A stretch of DNA of 19,123 bases, taken from the NCBI GenBank assembly GCA_046046245.1, contig JBJOKE010000050.1, positions 1 through 19,123 of the forward strand. The letters are read 5' to 3'. The notes under the pieces are model-generated. The model searched no databases and had not been told where the DNA came from. It saw only the letters and a program-made list of their open reading frames with translations. Shown in pieces: positions 1 through 5,763 of the stretch. A program made the translations under genes and the position numbers. Each line of letters starts with the position of its first letter. The first letter of the stretch is position 1. This stretch comes from UBA4615 sp046046245 (GTDB lineage: Bacteria; Pseudomonadota; Gammaproteobacteria; Burkholderiales; Burkholderiaceae_E).

Positions 1-2
1 TG

Positions 3-95
3 GCCTTGATCGCCTGCATGCGCAAGCTGATCACCCACCTCAACGCCATTGCCCGCGACCATCTGAACGCTCACGATCGGCTCGCTATCGCTTGA
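3..95 (+). CDS. IS110-family transposase, C-terminal end (partial)
   Basis: An open frame enters from the left edge and ends with TGA at 93-95, giving the last 30 residues of a protein. The segment ALIACMRKLITHLNAIARD is typical of the extreme C-terminus of IS110-family transposases (DEDD-type recombinases), which usually end with a conserved ACMRKL..LNA block followed by a short variable tail. These bases are visibly less GC-rich than the neighbouring operon, which fits a mobile element. The rest of the gene, including the catalytic DEDD domain and the serine-containing C-terminal domain, lies outside the window. IS110 elements lack long terminal inverted repeats, so the element boundary cannot be placed; it probably lies within a few dozen bases after the stop. 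The call rests on a short fragment. Confidence 0.8.
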   Translation, partial: ALIACMRKLITHLNAIARDHLNAHDRLAIA

Positions 96-111
96 CGCAG
101 AACACGGTTAC

Positions 112-633
112 TCAGTCCGCGTCGACCGACCGCCCCATCCGCCGCGCGGCAGCGTTCAGCCGCACCGGCTCGCCGTGCGGCGTCGCCTCGGCCGCGGTCC
201 GCCAGGCCTCGCGCAGGCCGGCGAGCGCGAGCGGCGCGGCGATGCCCTTCTCCAGCAGCAGCCGCTCGAGCGCGGCCAGCCAGTGGCGGTAGTAGGTGTC
301 GCCGAGGTCGGGGTCGCCGGCGGCCTGCGCGTCGCGGATCGACTGGCTCAGCCGCTCGGCCCACTCGGTCCACTCGAAGACGCCGCGCTCGTGCAGCGCG
401 AGCGTCAGCGCGAAGGCCTGCGCCTGCCAGGGCTCGGCGAAGACCGGGCCCTGCACGTCGCAGGGCAGGTCGGCGAGCGGCGGCAGCGCGGCAGGCGGCG
501 TCGCGGCGGCCCGCGCCTCGGCGGGCATCGAGGCCTCGGTGGGCATCGAGGCAGCGGCGGGCATCGAGGCCTCGGCGGGCATCGAGGCAGCGGTGGGCAA
601 GGCCGCGGCGCGCAGGGCACCCGCCCCGCTCAT
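112..633 (-). CDS. Nitrile hydratase accessory (activator) protein, P14K-like
   Basis: This 173-residue protein resembles the N-terminal half of the nitrile hydratase beta subunit and matches the small activator family (P14K/NhlE type) that helps load cobalt into the alpha subunit by subunit swapping. The core is at about residues 55-160: GPVFAEPWQAQAFAL at 62-76, then DTYYRHWLAALERLL at 112-126, and TPHGEPVRL near the end. The ATG at 633 overlaps the TGA of nthB (630-632) in a four-base ATGA junction, so this start is well supported by translational coupling. The N-terminus is unusual: residues 16-39 are four copies of a six-residue unit A-S-M-P-(A/T)-(E/A), encoded by 18-bp tandem repeats, ahead of the conserved core. 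It is the last gene of the operon, and its stop lies only 16 bases from the stop of the facing IS110 transposase. Confidence 0.88.
   Translation of the reverse strand: MSGAGALRAAALPTAASMPAEASMPAAASMPTEASMPAEARAAATPPAALPPLADLPCDVQGPVFAEPWQAQAFALTLALHERGVFEWTEWAERLSQSIRDAQAAGDPDLGDTYYRHWLAALERLLLEKGIAAPLALAGLREAWRTAAEATPHGEPVRLNAAARRMGRSVDAD
515..604. repeat. 18-bp tandem repeat in the nitrile hydratase accessory gene
   Basis: Four 18-bp units start at 515, 533, 551 and 569, each of the form GC(C/A)(T/G)CGG(C/T)GGGCATCGAG. A fifth, decayed unit follows at 587-604. On the coding (minus) strand they encode repeated Ala-Ser-Met-Pro-(Ala/Thr)-(Glu/Ala). The unit length is a multiple of three, so copy changes keep the reading frame. 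Confidence 0.93.
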
Positions 634-1292
634 GCCGCCGCGGGCTCGAGGTACGGCTCCCACGCGTCGACGTGGACCGCCGACGCGGTGGTGTCCGGGC
701 CCCAGAGCTCGTGTGCGTCGAAGCAAACGGTGTAGAGCCACGCGGGCGACGGGTCGCCGTTCGCCGCATGCGTGTCGGGATAGACGTGCGCACCGTGGAC
801 CGAGACGACGGTGCCCGTGCGGCCGCGCACGTAGCGCGGCAGGCGCGTGTGGCCGGTCGGGTTCATCACGATCGCGCGGACCCGGTCGCCGGGCGCGAAG
901 CGGGCGGGCGCAGGCGCAGGCCGCTCGGTGGGCGAGCCGGCGGCGAGCGCCGCGGGGACCGCGGCCGCGGCGAGCACGCGCGGCGGCGGCGCCGCGGGCA
1001 CGCGCGCGACGCCGTCGGCCAGTTCCTCGTCGGTGACCATGCCGCGCTCGCGCAGCAGCTTCACCAGCGCCTCGAGCCAGATCCGGTAGTAGGTGAAGGC
1101 CAGGTAGTGCGCGGGCGGCAGCGTCTCGCGCGCGTGGCGCGACTGGTCGAGGTTCCAGGCCCCCGAGGCGCCCATCGCGATCGTGAGCGCGAACGCGCGG
1201 CGCTCCCACGTGTCGTGGAACCAGGGCTCGTCGACCTCGGGCACCACCGGCCCGAAGCCCTGCATGCCGCCGAGGTCCTGCGCGCCGTTCAT
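630..1292 (-). CDS. nthB: Nitrile hydratase subunit beta
   Basis: A 220-residue protein with the two-part structure of the nitrile hydratase beta subunit. The helical N-terminal domain is at residues 1-95, with MNGAQDLGGMQGFGPV at the start, ERRAFALTIAM at 30-40 and TYYRIWLEALVKLL at 67-80. An Ala/Pro-rich linker follows at about 97-130. The SH3-like C-terminal barrel is at 131-220 (FAPGDRVRA, PRYVRGRTGTVV, then a conserved ELWGPD near the end). Together with the alpha subunit it forms the enzyme that hydrates nitriles to amides in the cytoplasm. Its length is typical. The ATG at 1292 overlaps the TGA of nthA at 1289-1291, and its own stop overlaps the start of the accessory gene, so the three genes are almost certainly one translationally coupled operon. 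Confidence 0.95.
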   Translation of the reverse strand: MNGAQDLGGMQGFGPVVPEVDEPWFHDTWERRAFALTIAMGASGAWNLDQSRHARETLPPAHYLAFTYYRIWLEALVKLLRERGMVTDEELADGVARVPAAPPPRVLAAAAVPAALAAGSPTERPAPAPARFAPGDRVRAIVMNPTGHTRLPRYVRGRTGTVVSVHGAHVYPDTHAANGDPSPAWLYTVCFDAHELWGPDTTASAVHVDAWEPYLEPAAA

Positions 1293-1915
1293 GCCGAGGC
1301 CTCCCCGAGCGCGGCCGGATCGCGGGCCAGGCCGGTGCCGATCATCGAATCGCGGGTCACGAGCGCGGCGAGTCGCGCCTCGGACCAGTCCTCGGTGCCC
1401 GCGGGGCGCATCGGGACCACCAGGTAGCGCAGCTCGGCGGTCGAATCCCAGACGCGGATCCCGGTGCCCTCGGGCAGCACGGTGCCGAAGTCGGAGAGCA
1501 CGCCGCGCGGGTCGATCACCGCGCGCGAGCGGTACGGCGCGGACTTGTACCAGGCGGGCGGCAGCCCGAGCACCGGCCACGGGTAGCACGAGCACAGCGT
1601 GCAGACCACGAGATGGTGGACGCCGGGCTCGCAGAAGAGCGCGACCATGTGCTCGCCCTGCCGGCCGCTGTAGCCGAGCTCGGCGATCGCGGCGGTGGCG
1701 TCGGCGCGCAGCCGCGCGGCGAAGGCCGGATCGGCCCAGGCCTTCGCGACGACGCGCGCGCCGTTGTGCGGGCCGACCTTGTGCTCGTAGGTCTCGATCA
1801 GCACGTCGAGCGCGGCGGGGTCGACGTAGCCCTTGTCGACCAGCAGGGTCTCGAGCGCGCGCACGCGCAGGTCCATCTCGGACAGCGTGCTGCCGTGGGG
1901 GTGGTTGCCTGACAC
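1289..1915 (-). CDS. nthA: Nitrile hydratase subunit alpha, cobalt type
   Basis: This 208-residue alpha subunit binds the catalytic metal. The claw-setting motif V-C-T-L-C-S-C is at residues 104-110 (Cys105, Cys108, Ser109, Cys110) and is followed by YPWPVLGLPPAWYKS. Thr at the third motif position, rather than Ser, marks the cobalt class; two of the cysteines are normally oxidised in the mature enzyme. Other conserved blocks are TYEHKVGPHNGARVVAKAW and RDSMIGTG near the C-terminus. I chose GTG at 1915 as the start because AGGAGG lies about nine bases upstream on the minus strand and the resulting N-terminus (VSGNHPHGST) resembles the short His-containing N-termini of the family. An in-frame ATG at 1948 would add 11 residues but has no clear ribosome-binding site. 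First gene of the nthA-nthB-accessory operon, divergent from the radical SAM gene. Confidence 0.95.
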   Translation of the reverse strand: MSGNHPHGSTLSEMDLRVRALETLLVDKGYVDPAALDVLIETYEHKVGPHNGARVVAKAWADPAFAARLRADATAAIAELGYSGRQGEHMVALFCEPGVHHLVVCTLCSCYPWPVLGLPPAWYKSAPYRSRAVIDPRGVLSDFGTVLPEGTGIRVWDSTAELRYLVVPMRPAGTEDWSEARLAALVTRDSMIGTGLARDPAALGEASA

Positions 1916-1947
1916 CGGGTTCGTCCTCCTCGGCCGATCTTCGCACA

Positions 1948-1953
1948 TAGAAT
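1948..1953 (+). promoter_or_regulatory. Candidate -10 box of a leaderless radical SAM mRNA
   Basis: TAGAAT matches five of six bases of the sigma-70 -10 consensus and ends six bases before the ATG at 1960. Transcription starting 6-7 bases after the box would begin at or next to the start codon, giving a leaderless mRNA. No good -35 box is visible; the expected place is occupied by the ribosome-binding site of the divergent nthA gene. No convincing ribosome-binding site precedes this ATG, which agrees with leaderless initiation. This is inference from position and motif. Confidence 0.45.
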
Positions 1954-1959
1954 CGCGCG

Positions 1960-3585
1960 ATGCCCGGACCGACCCCGACCGCCGAGATCGTGCTCGCCAC
2001 GCTCAACGCGCGCTGGACGCACGCCTCGCTCGGCCTGCGTTTCCTCCACGCGAACCTCGGAGACCTCGCGCCGCGCGCGCGGATCGAGGAGGCGACGATC
2101 GCCACGCCGCTCGACGAGGTGGTGGCGCGCGTGCTCGCCGGCTCGCCGCGCGTGGTGGGGCTGGGCGTCTACGTCTGGAACGTCGAGCGCACGACCGAGC
2201 TGGTGCGTGCGCTGCGCGCGGCCGCGCCGTCGCTCAGGATCGTGCTGGGCGGGCCCGAGGTGAGCCACGAGCTCGATGCGCAGGAGATCGTGCGGCTCGC
2301 CGACCACGTGGTGACCGGCCCGGGCGAGCTCGCGTTCGCGACACTCGCTCGGCAGCTGCTCGAGGGCCCGCGCCCGCTGCAGAAGGTGGTCCACGGCGGC
2401 GAGCCCGACCCGCCCTCGCTCGCGCTGCCCTACGACCTCTACACCGATGCCGACCTCGCGCACCGGCACCTCTACGTCGAGGCCTCGCGCGGCTGCCCGT
2501 TCAGGTGCGAGTTCTGCCTGTCGGCGCTCGACCGCACGGCCTGGCCCTTCGAGCTCGAGCGCCTGCTCGACGCGCTCGCGCGGCTGCATGCGCGCGGCGC
2601 GCGGCGCTTCCGCTTCGTGGACCGGACCTTCAACCTGAAGGTCGACACCGGCCGCGCGATCCTCGGCGTCTTCCTCGAGCGGATCGAGGCCGCGCCGCAC
2701 GAGCCGCTCTTCGCGCACTTCGAGCTGGTGCCCGACCGGCTGCCCGACGGGCTGAAGGACCTGATCCGCCGCTTCCCGCCCGGCGCGCTGCAGTTCGAGA
2801 TCGGCATCCAGACCTGGAACCCCGAGGTGCAGGCGCGGATCTCGCGACGGCAGGACGACGACCGCGCCGAGGCCAACCTGCGCTGGCTGCGCGCGAACAC
2901 GCACGCGCACCTGCACGTGGACCTGATCGCCGGGCTGCCGGGCGAGGACCTCGCGAGCTTCGGGACGGGCTTCGACCGGCTGGTGGGGCTGCGGCCGCAC
3001 GAGATCCAGGTCGGGATCCTGAAGCGGCTGCGCGGCGCGCCGATCGCGCGGCACACCGAGGCCTTCGGGATGCGCTACGCGGACCGCGCCCCGTACGAGG
3101 TGATCGAGACGGGCGCGCTGCCGGCCGCGGACATCGCGCGGATCGCGCGCTTCGCGCGCTACTGGGACCTCGTCGGCAACTCGGGGCGATACCCGCGCTC
3201 GCTGCCCGCGCTGCTGGGCGACGCGCCGTTCGCGCGCTTCATGGCGTTCTCGGATGCGCTGTGGGCGCGGCTGGGCGCGACGCACGCGGTGTCGACCGAG
3301 GCGATGGCCGACGCGCTGTGCGACTGGCTCGCGACCGAGGGCGGGCTCGCGCGCGGCGAGGCCCGCGAGCGGGTGGCCGACGACTACGCGGCGAGCGGCG
3401 CGCGCGGCCGACCGGCGTTCCTCGCGCGCGGGCTGGCGGGCGGCACGCGCGGCGTGACGTTCAGGCAGGACCGGCACGCGGCGCGGATCGCCGCGGACGA
3501 CGAAGCGCGCAGCGCCGCGGACGACGCGACGCGAACCGCCGCGGACGACCCGGCCCGAGCCGCAGCCGACGACGCCGCGCGCTGA
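1960..3585 (+). CDS. B12-binding-domain radical SAM protein with repetitive tail
   Basis: A 541-residue protein. Residues 8-135 look like the cobalamin-binding-like Rossmann domain seen in many radical SAM proteins (IVLATLNARWTHASLGLRFL, then VVGLGVYVWN and IVLGGPEVSHE), but the classical DxHxxG histidine motif is not evident. The radical SAM core follows, with the Fe-S cysteines in GCPFRCEFC at 178-186 (Cys179, Cys183, Cys186) and later strands such as RFRFVDRTFN, QFEIGIQTWNPEV and HVDLIAGLPGE. The C-terminal part resembles the extra domain (DUF4080) often attached to this subfamily. The substrate is unknown. The last 32 residues are four degenerate eight-residue repeats, xAADDxxR. The gene converges on the dehydratase gene with 17 bases between the stops. 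The start is the first ATG; it lacks a ribosome-binding site but has a nearby -10-like box. Confidence 0.85.
   Translation: MPGPTPTAEIVLATLNARWTHASLGLRFLHANLGDLAPRARIEEATIATPLDEVVARVLAGSPRVVGLGVYVWNVERTTELVRALRAAAPSLRIVLGGPEVSHELDAQEIVRLADHVVTGPGELAFATLARQLLEGPRPLQKVVHGGEPDPPSLALPYDLYTDADLAHRHLYVEASRGCPFRCEFCLSALDRTAWPFELERLLDALARLHARGARRFRFVDRTFNLKVDTGRAILGVFLERIEAAPHEPLFAHFELVPDRLPDGLKDLIRRFPPGALQFEIGIQTWNPEVQARISRRQDDDRAEANLRWLRANTHAHLHVDLIAGLPGEDLASFGTGFDRLVGLRPHEIQVGILKRLRGAPIARHTEAFGMRYADRAPYEVIETGALPAADIARIARFARYWDLVGNSGRYPRSLPALLGDAPFARFMAFSDALWARLGATHAVSTEAMADALCDWLATEGGLARGEARERVADDYAASGARGRPAFLARGLAGGTRGVTFRQDRHAARIAADDEARSAADDATRTAADDPARAAADDAAR
3487..3582. repeat. 24-bp tandem repeat at the 3' end of the radical SAM gene
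   Basis: Four consecutive 24-bp units begin at 3487, 3511, 3535 and 3559 and end directly before the TGA at 3583. They encode IAADDEAR, SAADDATR, TAADDPAR and AAADDAAR. The shared core is GCCGCGGACGAC, degenerate in the last unit. The result is a low-complexity, acidic/arginine-alternating tail that is probably disordered. Confidence 0.92.
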
Positions 3586-3600
3586 CGCGCCCGCCGCACG

Positions 3601-3627
3601 GCTCAGGCCGCCGCGCCGCGCCTGAGC
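3601..3627. terminator. Hairpin between convergent genes (weak terminator candidate)
   Basis: An exact 8-bp inverted repeat, GCTCAGGC at 3601-3608 and GCCTGAGC at 3620-3627, has an 11-base loop. It covers the stop codon of the minus-strand dehydratase gene and lies just after the stop of the plus-strand radical SAM gene. It could end transcription from either side, but no T-run follows either arm, so intrinsic termination is uncertain. Confidence 0.35.
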
Positions 3628-5654
3628 TCGTCGAAGGACACGATGCGCCCCGCGATCGCGCTGGCCGCGACGGTCGGCGGACTCGCCAACCAGACCTCGC
3701 CCGGGCCGGACCGGCCGGGGAAGTTGCGGTTGATCGCGCTGACCGTCACCTGGTCTCGCCGCTCCGACGAGCCCGGTCCGCAGTTCGCGCAGGCGCCGCA
3801 CGAGGGCATCAGGATCTCGGCGCCCACGCGCTCGAAGGTCTCGAGATAGCCGCGCGCGACGCAGTAGTCGCGCACCGCCGTCGTGCCGAACTGCAGGTAG
3901 AGCGTCGTGCCCTCGGCCACGCGCAGGCCCCGCTCGGCAGCCCATGACAGCACCGCGTGGTACAGGTCGAAGTCCTCGCGCTTGCCCGCGGTGCACGAGC
4001 CGCCGTAGGCGATGTCGATGCGCACCGGCACGTCGAGCGATGCGAGCGGCACGCCCCGGCCCGGGTCGCCGGGTCGCGCGACCATCGGCGACAGCGTCGA
4101 GACGTCGATGCGGAAGGTCTCGGCGTAGCGCGCGCCCGGGTCGCTGCCCATCCAGGGCTCGATCGCCGCGTCCAGGCCGCGCCGCTCGCGCAGGAAACGC
4201 AGCGTCTCGGCGTCGGGCTCGACGAGGCCGGTGAAGCCGCCGAGCTCGGCGGTCATGTTGGTCAGCGTCGCGCGCTCGTCGGTCGACAGCCCGGCGAGCG
4301 CGGGACCGCCGAACTCGAAGACCCGGCCCACGCCCGCGCCGGCGCGGATCCGCGGCTCGGCGAGCAGGTGCAGCACCACGTCCTTCGCGGTGACGCCGGC
4401 GGGCCGCTCGCCCGTCAGCTCCACGCGCAGGACCTCGGGCATGGTGAAGCGGACCTCGCCGGTCACGAAGGCGTTGGCGATGTCGGTGGTGCCCACGCCG
4501 AAGGCCACGCAGCCGAGCGCGCCGCTGTGCGGCGTGTGCGAGTCGGTACCGGCGATCAGCTCGCCGGGGCACGCGTAGCGCTCGGCCATCATCGCGTGCG
4601 AGATGCCTTCGGAACCCACGTCGCCGGGCAGCCGGCCGTGGTCGCGCAGGCCGTGCCGCGCGACGAAGCCGCGGTGCGCGCGCGAGAGCTCGCCCACGCC
4701 GTGCATCAGCCCGCCGCCCGCGTGCGCGGGGCTGCGGTGCGCGTAGGACAGGTGATCCTCGAAGCAGACGATCGAGGCCGGGTCGTGCAGCGCGAGGCGC
4801 TCGCCGAAGGCCTCGTCGAGCAGGCCGGCACACAGCCCCGTGTAGTACTCGTGGATGAAGCGGCGGTCGGCTCGCACGAAGCCGCCCTGCCCCGGCTCGG
4901 GCACGCGGCCGTCGGCGGTGTGGCGGGCGACGATCTTCTCGAAGAGGGTCAGCGGACGACCGGCGGACCGGGCGGAGGCCGTCGCCCCGGCCGCCGCGCC
5001 CGTCGCGCCCGTCGCGCCCGTCGCGCCCGTCGCGCCCGTCGCACTCGACGCACTCGACGCACTCGACGCACTCGACGCACTCGACGCGCCCGCGCCCGGC
5101 TGCGAAGACGTCGCCCGCTGCTGCCCGTAGGCGAGCAGGCCGCCCGCCCGCAGGATTCCGGCCGCCAGCGCGTCGCGCCCCGCGACCAGCTCGTCGACGG
5201 TGACCGTCCCGCCCGCGCGGAGCCGGTCGACCAGCCCCAGGTCGGTCGACGTGAAGAGCCCGATGTTGTCGGCGTTCTGCCGGTAGATCCGCTCGAAGCT
5301 CTCGGCGATCACCAGCCTGACGCCCGCGCGCAGCTCGGCGAGCGGGCTGTGCTCGCGCGACGAGCCCTTGCCGTAGCGCCGCCCCGCGACCACCACCGAG
5401 AAGCGGCCGCGGCGGACCGCGTCGGTGCCGATCGGCAGCCGGTCGCCCGCCTTCAGCCCCACGTAGGGATGGCGGCCGAGCCGCGCGTCGAACACGGTCA
5501 TGACGGTGATCGGCGTGATCTCGTCGGTCGACACGTCGTCGCGCAGCGGCCCGGCCTCGGCGCGCGAGAGGTCCGCGCCGGCGAGCTGGGCGTCGATGCG
5601 GTCGGGGTCGGCGGACAGGAACAGGATCCGGCCGTCGAGGGGCAGCGCGGTCAT
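3603..5654 (-). CDS. Aconitase/isopropylmalate-isomerase-type dehydratase, swivel domain first
   Basis: A 683-residue single-chain hydro-lyase of the aconitase superfamily. The LeuD-like swivel domain comes first: PLRDDVSTDEITP at 36-48 and GRRYGKGSSREHSP at 91-104. A low-complexity linker at about 183-232 carries repeated Ser-Ser-Ala and Thr-Gly-Ala triplets. The LeuC-like domain follows, with HEYYTG, DHLSYAH, GTDSHTPHSGALG at 369-381, GGSCTAGK at 551-558 (Cys554) and PSCGACANC at 617-625. Cys554, Cys619 and Cys622 are the likely 4Fe-4S ligands. Swivel-before-core order recalls AcnB, but the N-terminal HEAT-like domain of AcnB is absent. The substrate cannot be read from the sequence; position after lutAB suggests a hydroxy-acid catabolic route. 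The ATG at 5654 follows GGAG by six bases and starts the conserved part; an in-frame upstream start at 5720 is possible but adds a non-conserved stretch. Confidence 0.87.
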   Translation of the reverse strand: MTALPLDGRILFLSADPDRIDAQLAGADLSRAEAGPLRDDVSTDEITPITVMTVFDARLGRHPYVGLKAGDRLPIGTDAVRRGRFSVVVAGRRYGKGSSREHSPLAELRAGVRLVIAESFERIYRQNADNIGLFTSTDLGLVDRLRAGGTVTVDELVAGRDALAAGILRAGGLLAYGQQRATSSQPGAGASSASSASSASSASSATGATGATGATGATGAAAGATASARSAGRPLTLFEKIVARHTADGRVPEPGQGGFVRADRRFIHEYYTGLCAGLLDEAFGERLALHDPASIVCFEDHLSYAHRSPAHAGGGLMHGVGELSRAHRGFVARHGLRDHGRLPGDVGSEGISHAMMAERYACPGELIAGTDSHTPHSGALGCVAFGVGTTDIANAFVTGEVRFTMPEVLRVELTGERPAGVTAKDVVLHLLAEPRIRAGAGVGRVFEFGGPALAGLSTDERATLTNMTAELGGFTGLVEPDAETLRFLRERRGLDAAIEPWMGSDPGARYAETFRIDVSTLSPMVARPGDPGRGVPLASLDVPVRIDIAYGGSCTAGKREDFDLYHAVLSWAAERGLRVAEGTTLYLQFGTTAVRDYCVARGYLETFERVGAEILMPSCGACANCGPGSSERRDQVTVSAINRNFPGRSGPGEVWLASPPTVAASAIAGRIVSFDELRRGAAA
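4996..5085. repeat. Two adjoining 9-bp tandem repeat blocks in the dehydratase linker
   Basis: Five perfect copies of GCGCCCGTC run from 4996 to 5040, followed directly by five perfect copies of GCACTCGAC from 5041 to 5085. On the minus strand they encode Ser-Ser-Ala and Thr-Gly-Ala triplets joining the swivel and Fe-S domains. Perfect copies suggest recent expansion by slippage, and every copy change keeps the frame. Confidence 0.96.
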
Positions 5655-5763
5655 GGGAGGCTCCGGTGAGGCGGGCACGCGGGACGACGACGTCGGGCGG
5701 ACGGCGAGCGAGGGCCGCACCGCGCGCCCCGCGGCCCCGGCCGGTCGCCGCGTTGGCGCGTCG

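Noticed and set aside
630..633. Fusion of the beta subunit with the accessory protein considered, since they are homologous and adjoining
   Set aside because: A clean TGA ends nthB and the accessory ATG overlaps it in another frame; no frameshift is needed to explain the arrangement.
1916..1959. Cobalamin riboswitch considered, because of the cobalt enzyme and the B12-domain protein
   Set aside because: The divergent gap is only 44 bases, far too short, and shows no B12-box sequence.
1798..4833. A very long minus-strand open frame of about 1,000 codons across the radical SAM gene and part of the dehydratase gene
   Set aside because: It overlaps clear conserved genes in other frames and its translation is low-complexity Arg/Ala-rich. 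Long false frames are expected in DNA this rich in GC.
4996..5085. Tandem repeats considered as a CRISPR array
   Set aside because: Units are 9 bp, directly adjoining, without spacers, and translate in frame within the dehydratase gene.
3603..5654. Splitting the dehydratase into separate small and large subunit genes
   Set aside because: The frame is continuous through the linker with no stop, and no start with a ribosome-binding site is apparent after the repeats.
3957..5669. A plus-strand open frame of 570 codons opposite the dehydratase gene
   Set aside because: It has no recognisable motif and is composed of repetitive Arg/Ala/Gly/Val. The opposite strand carries all aconitase-family motifs.
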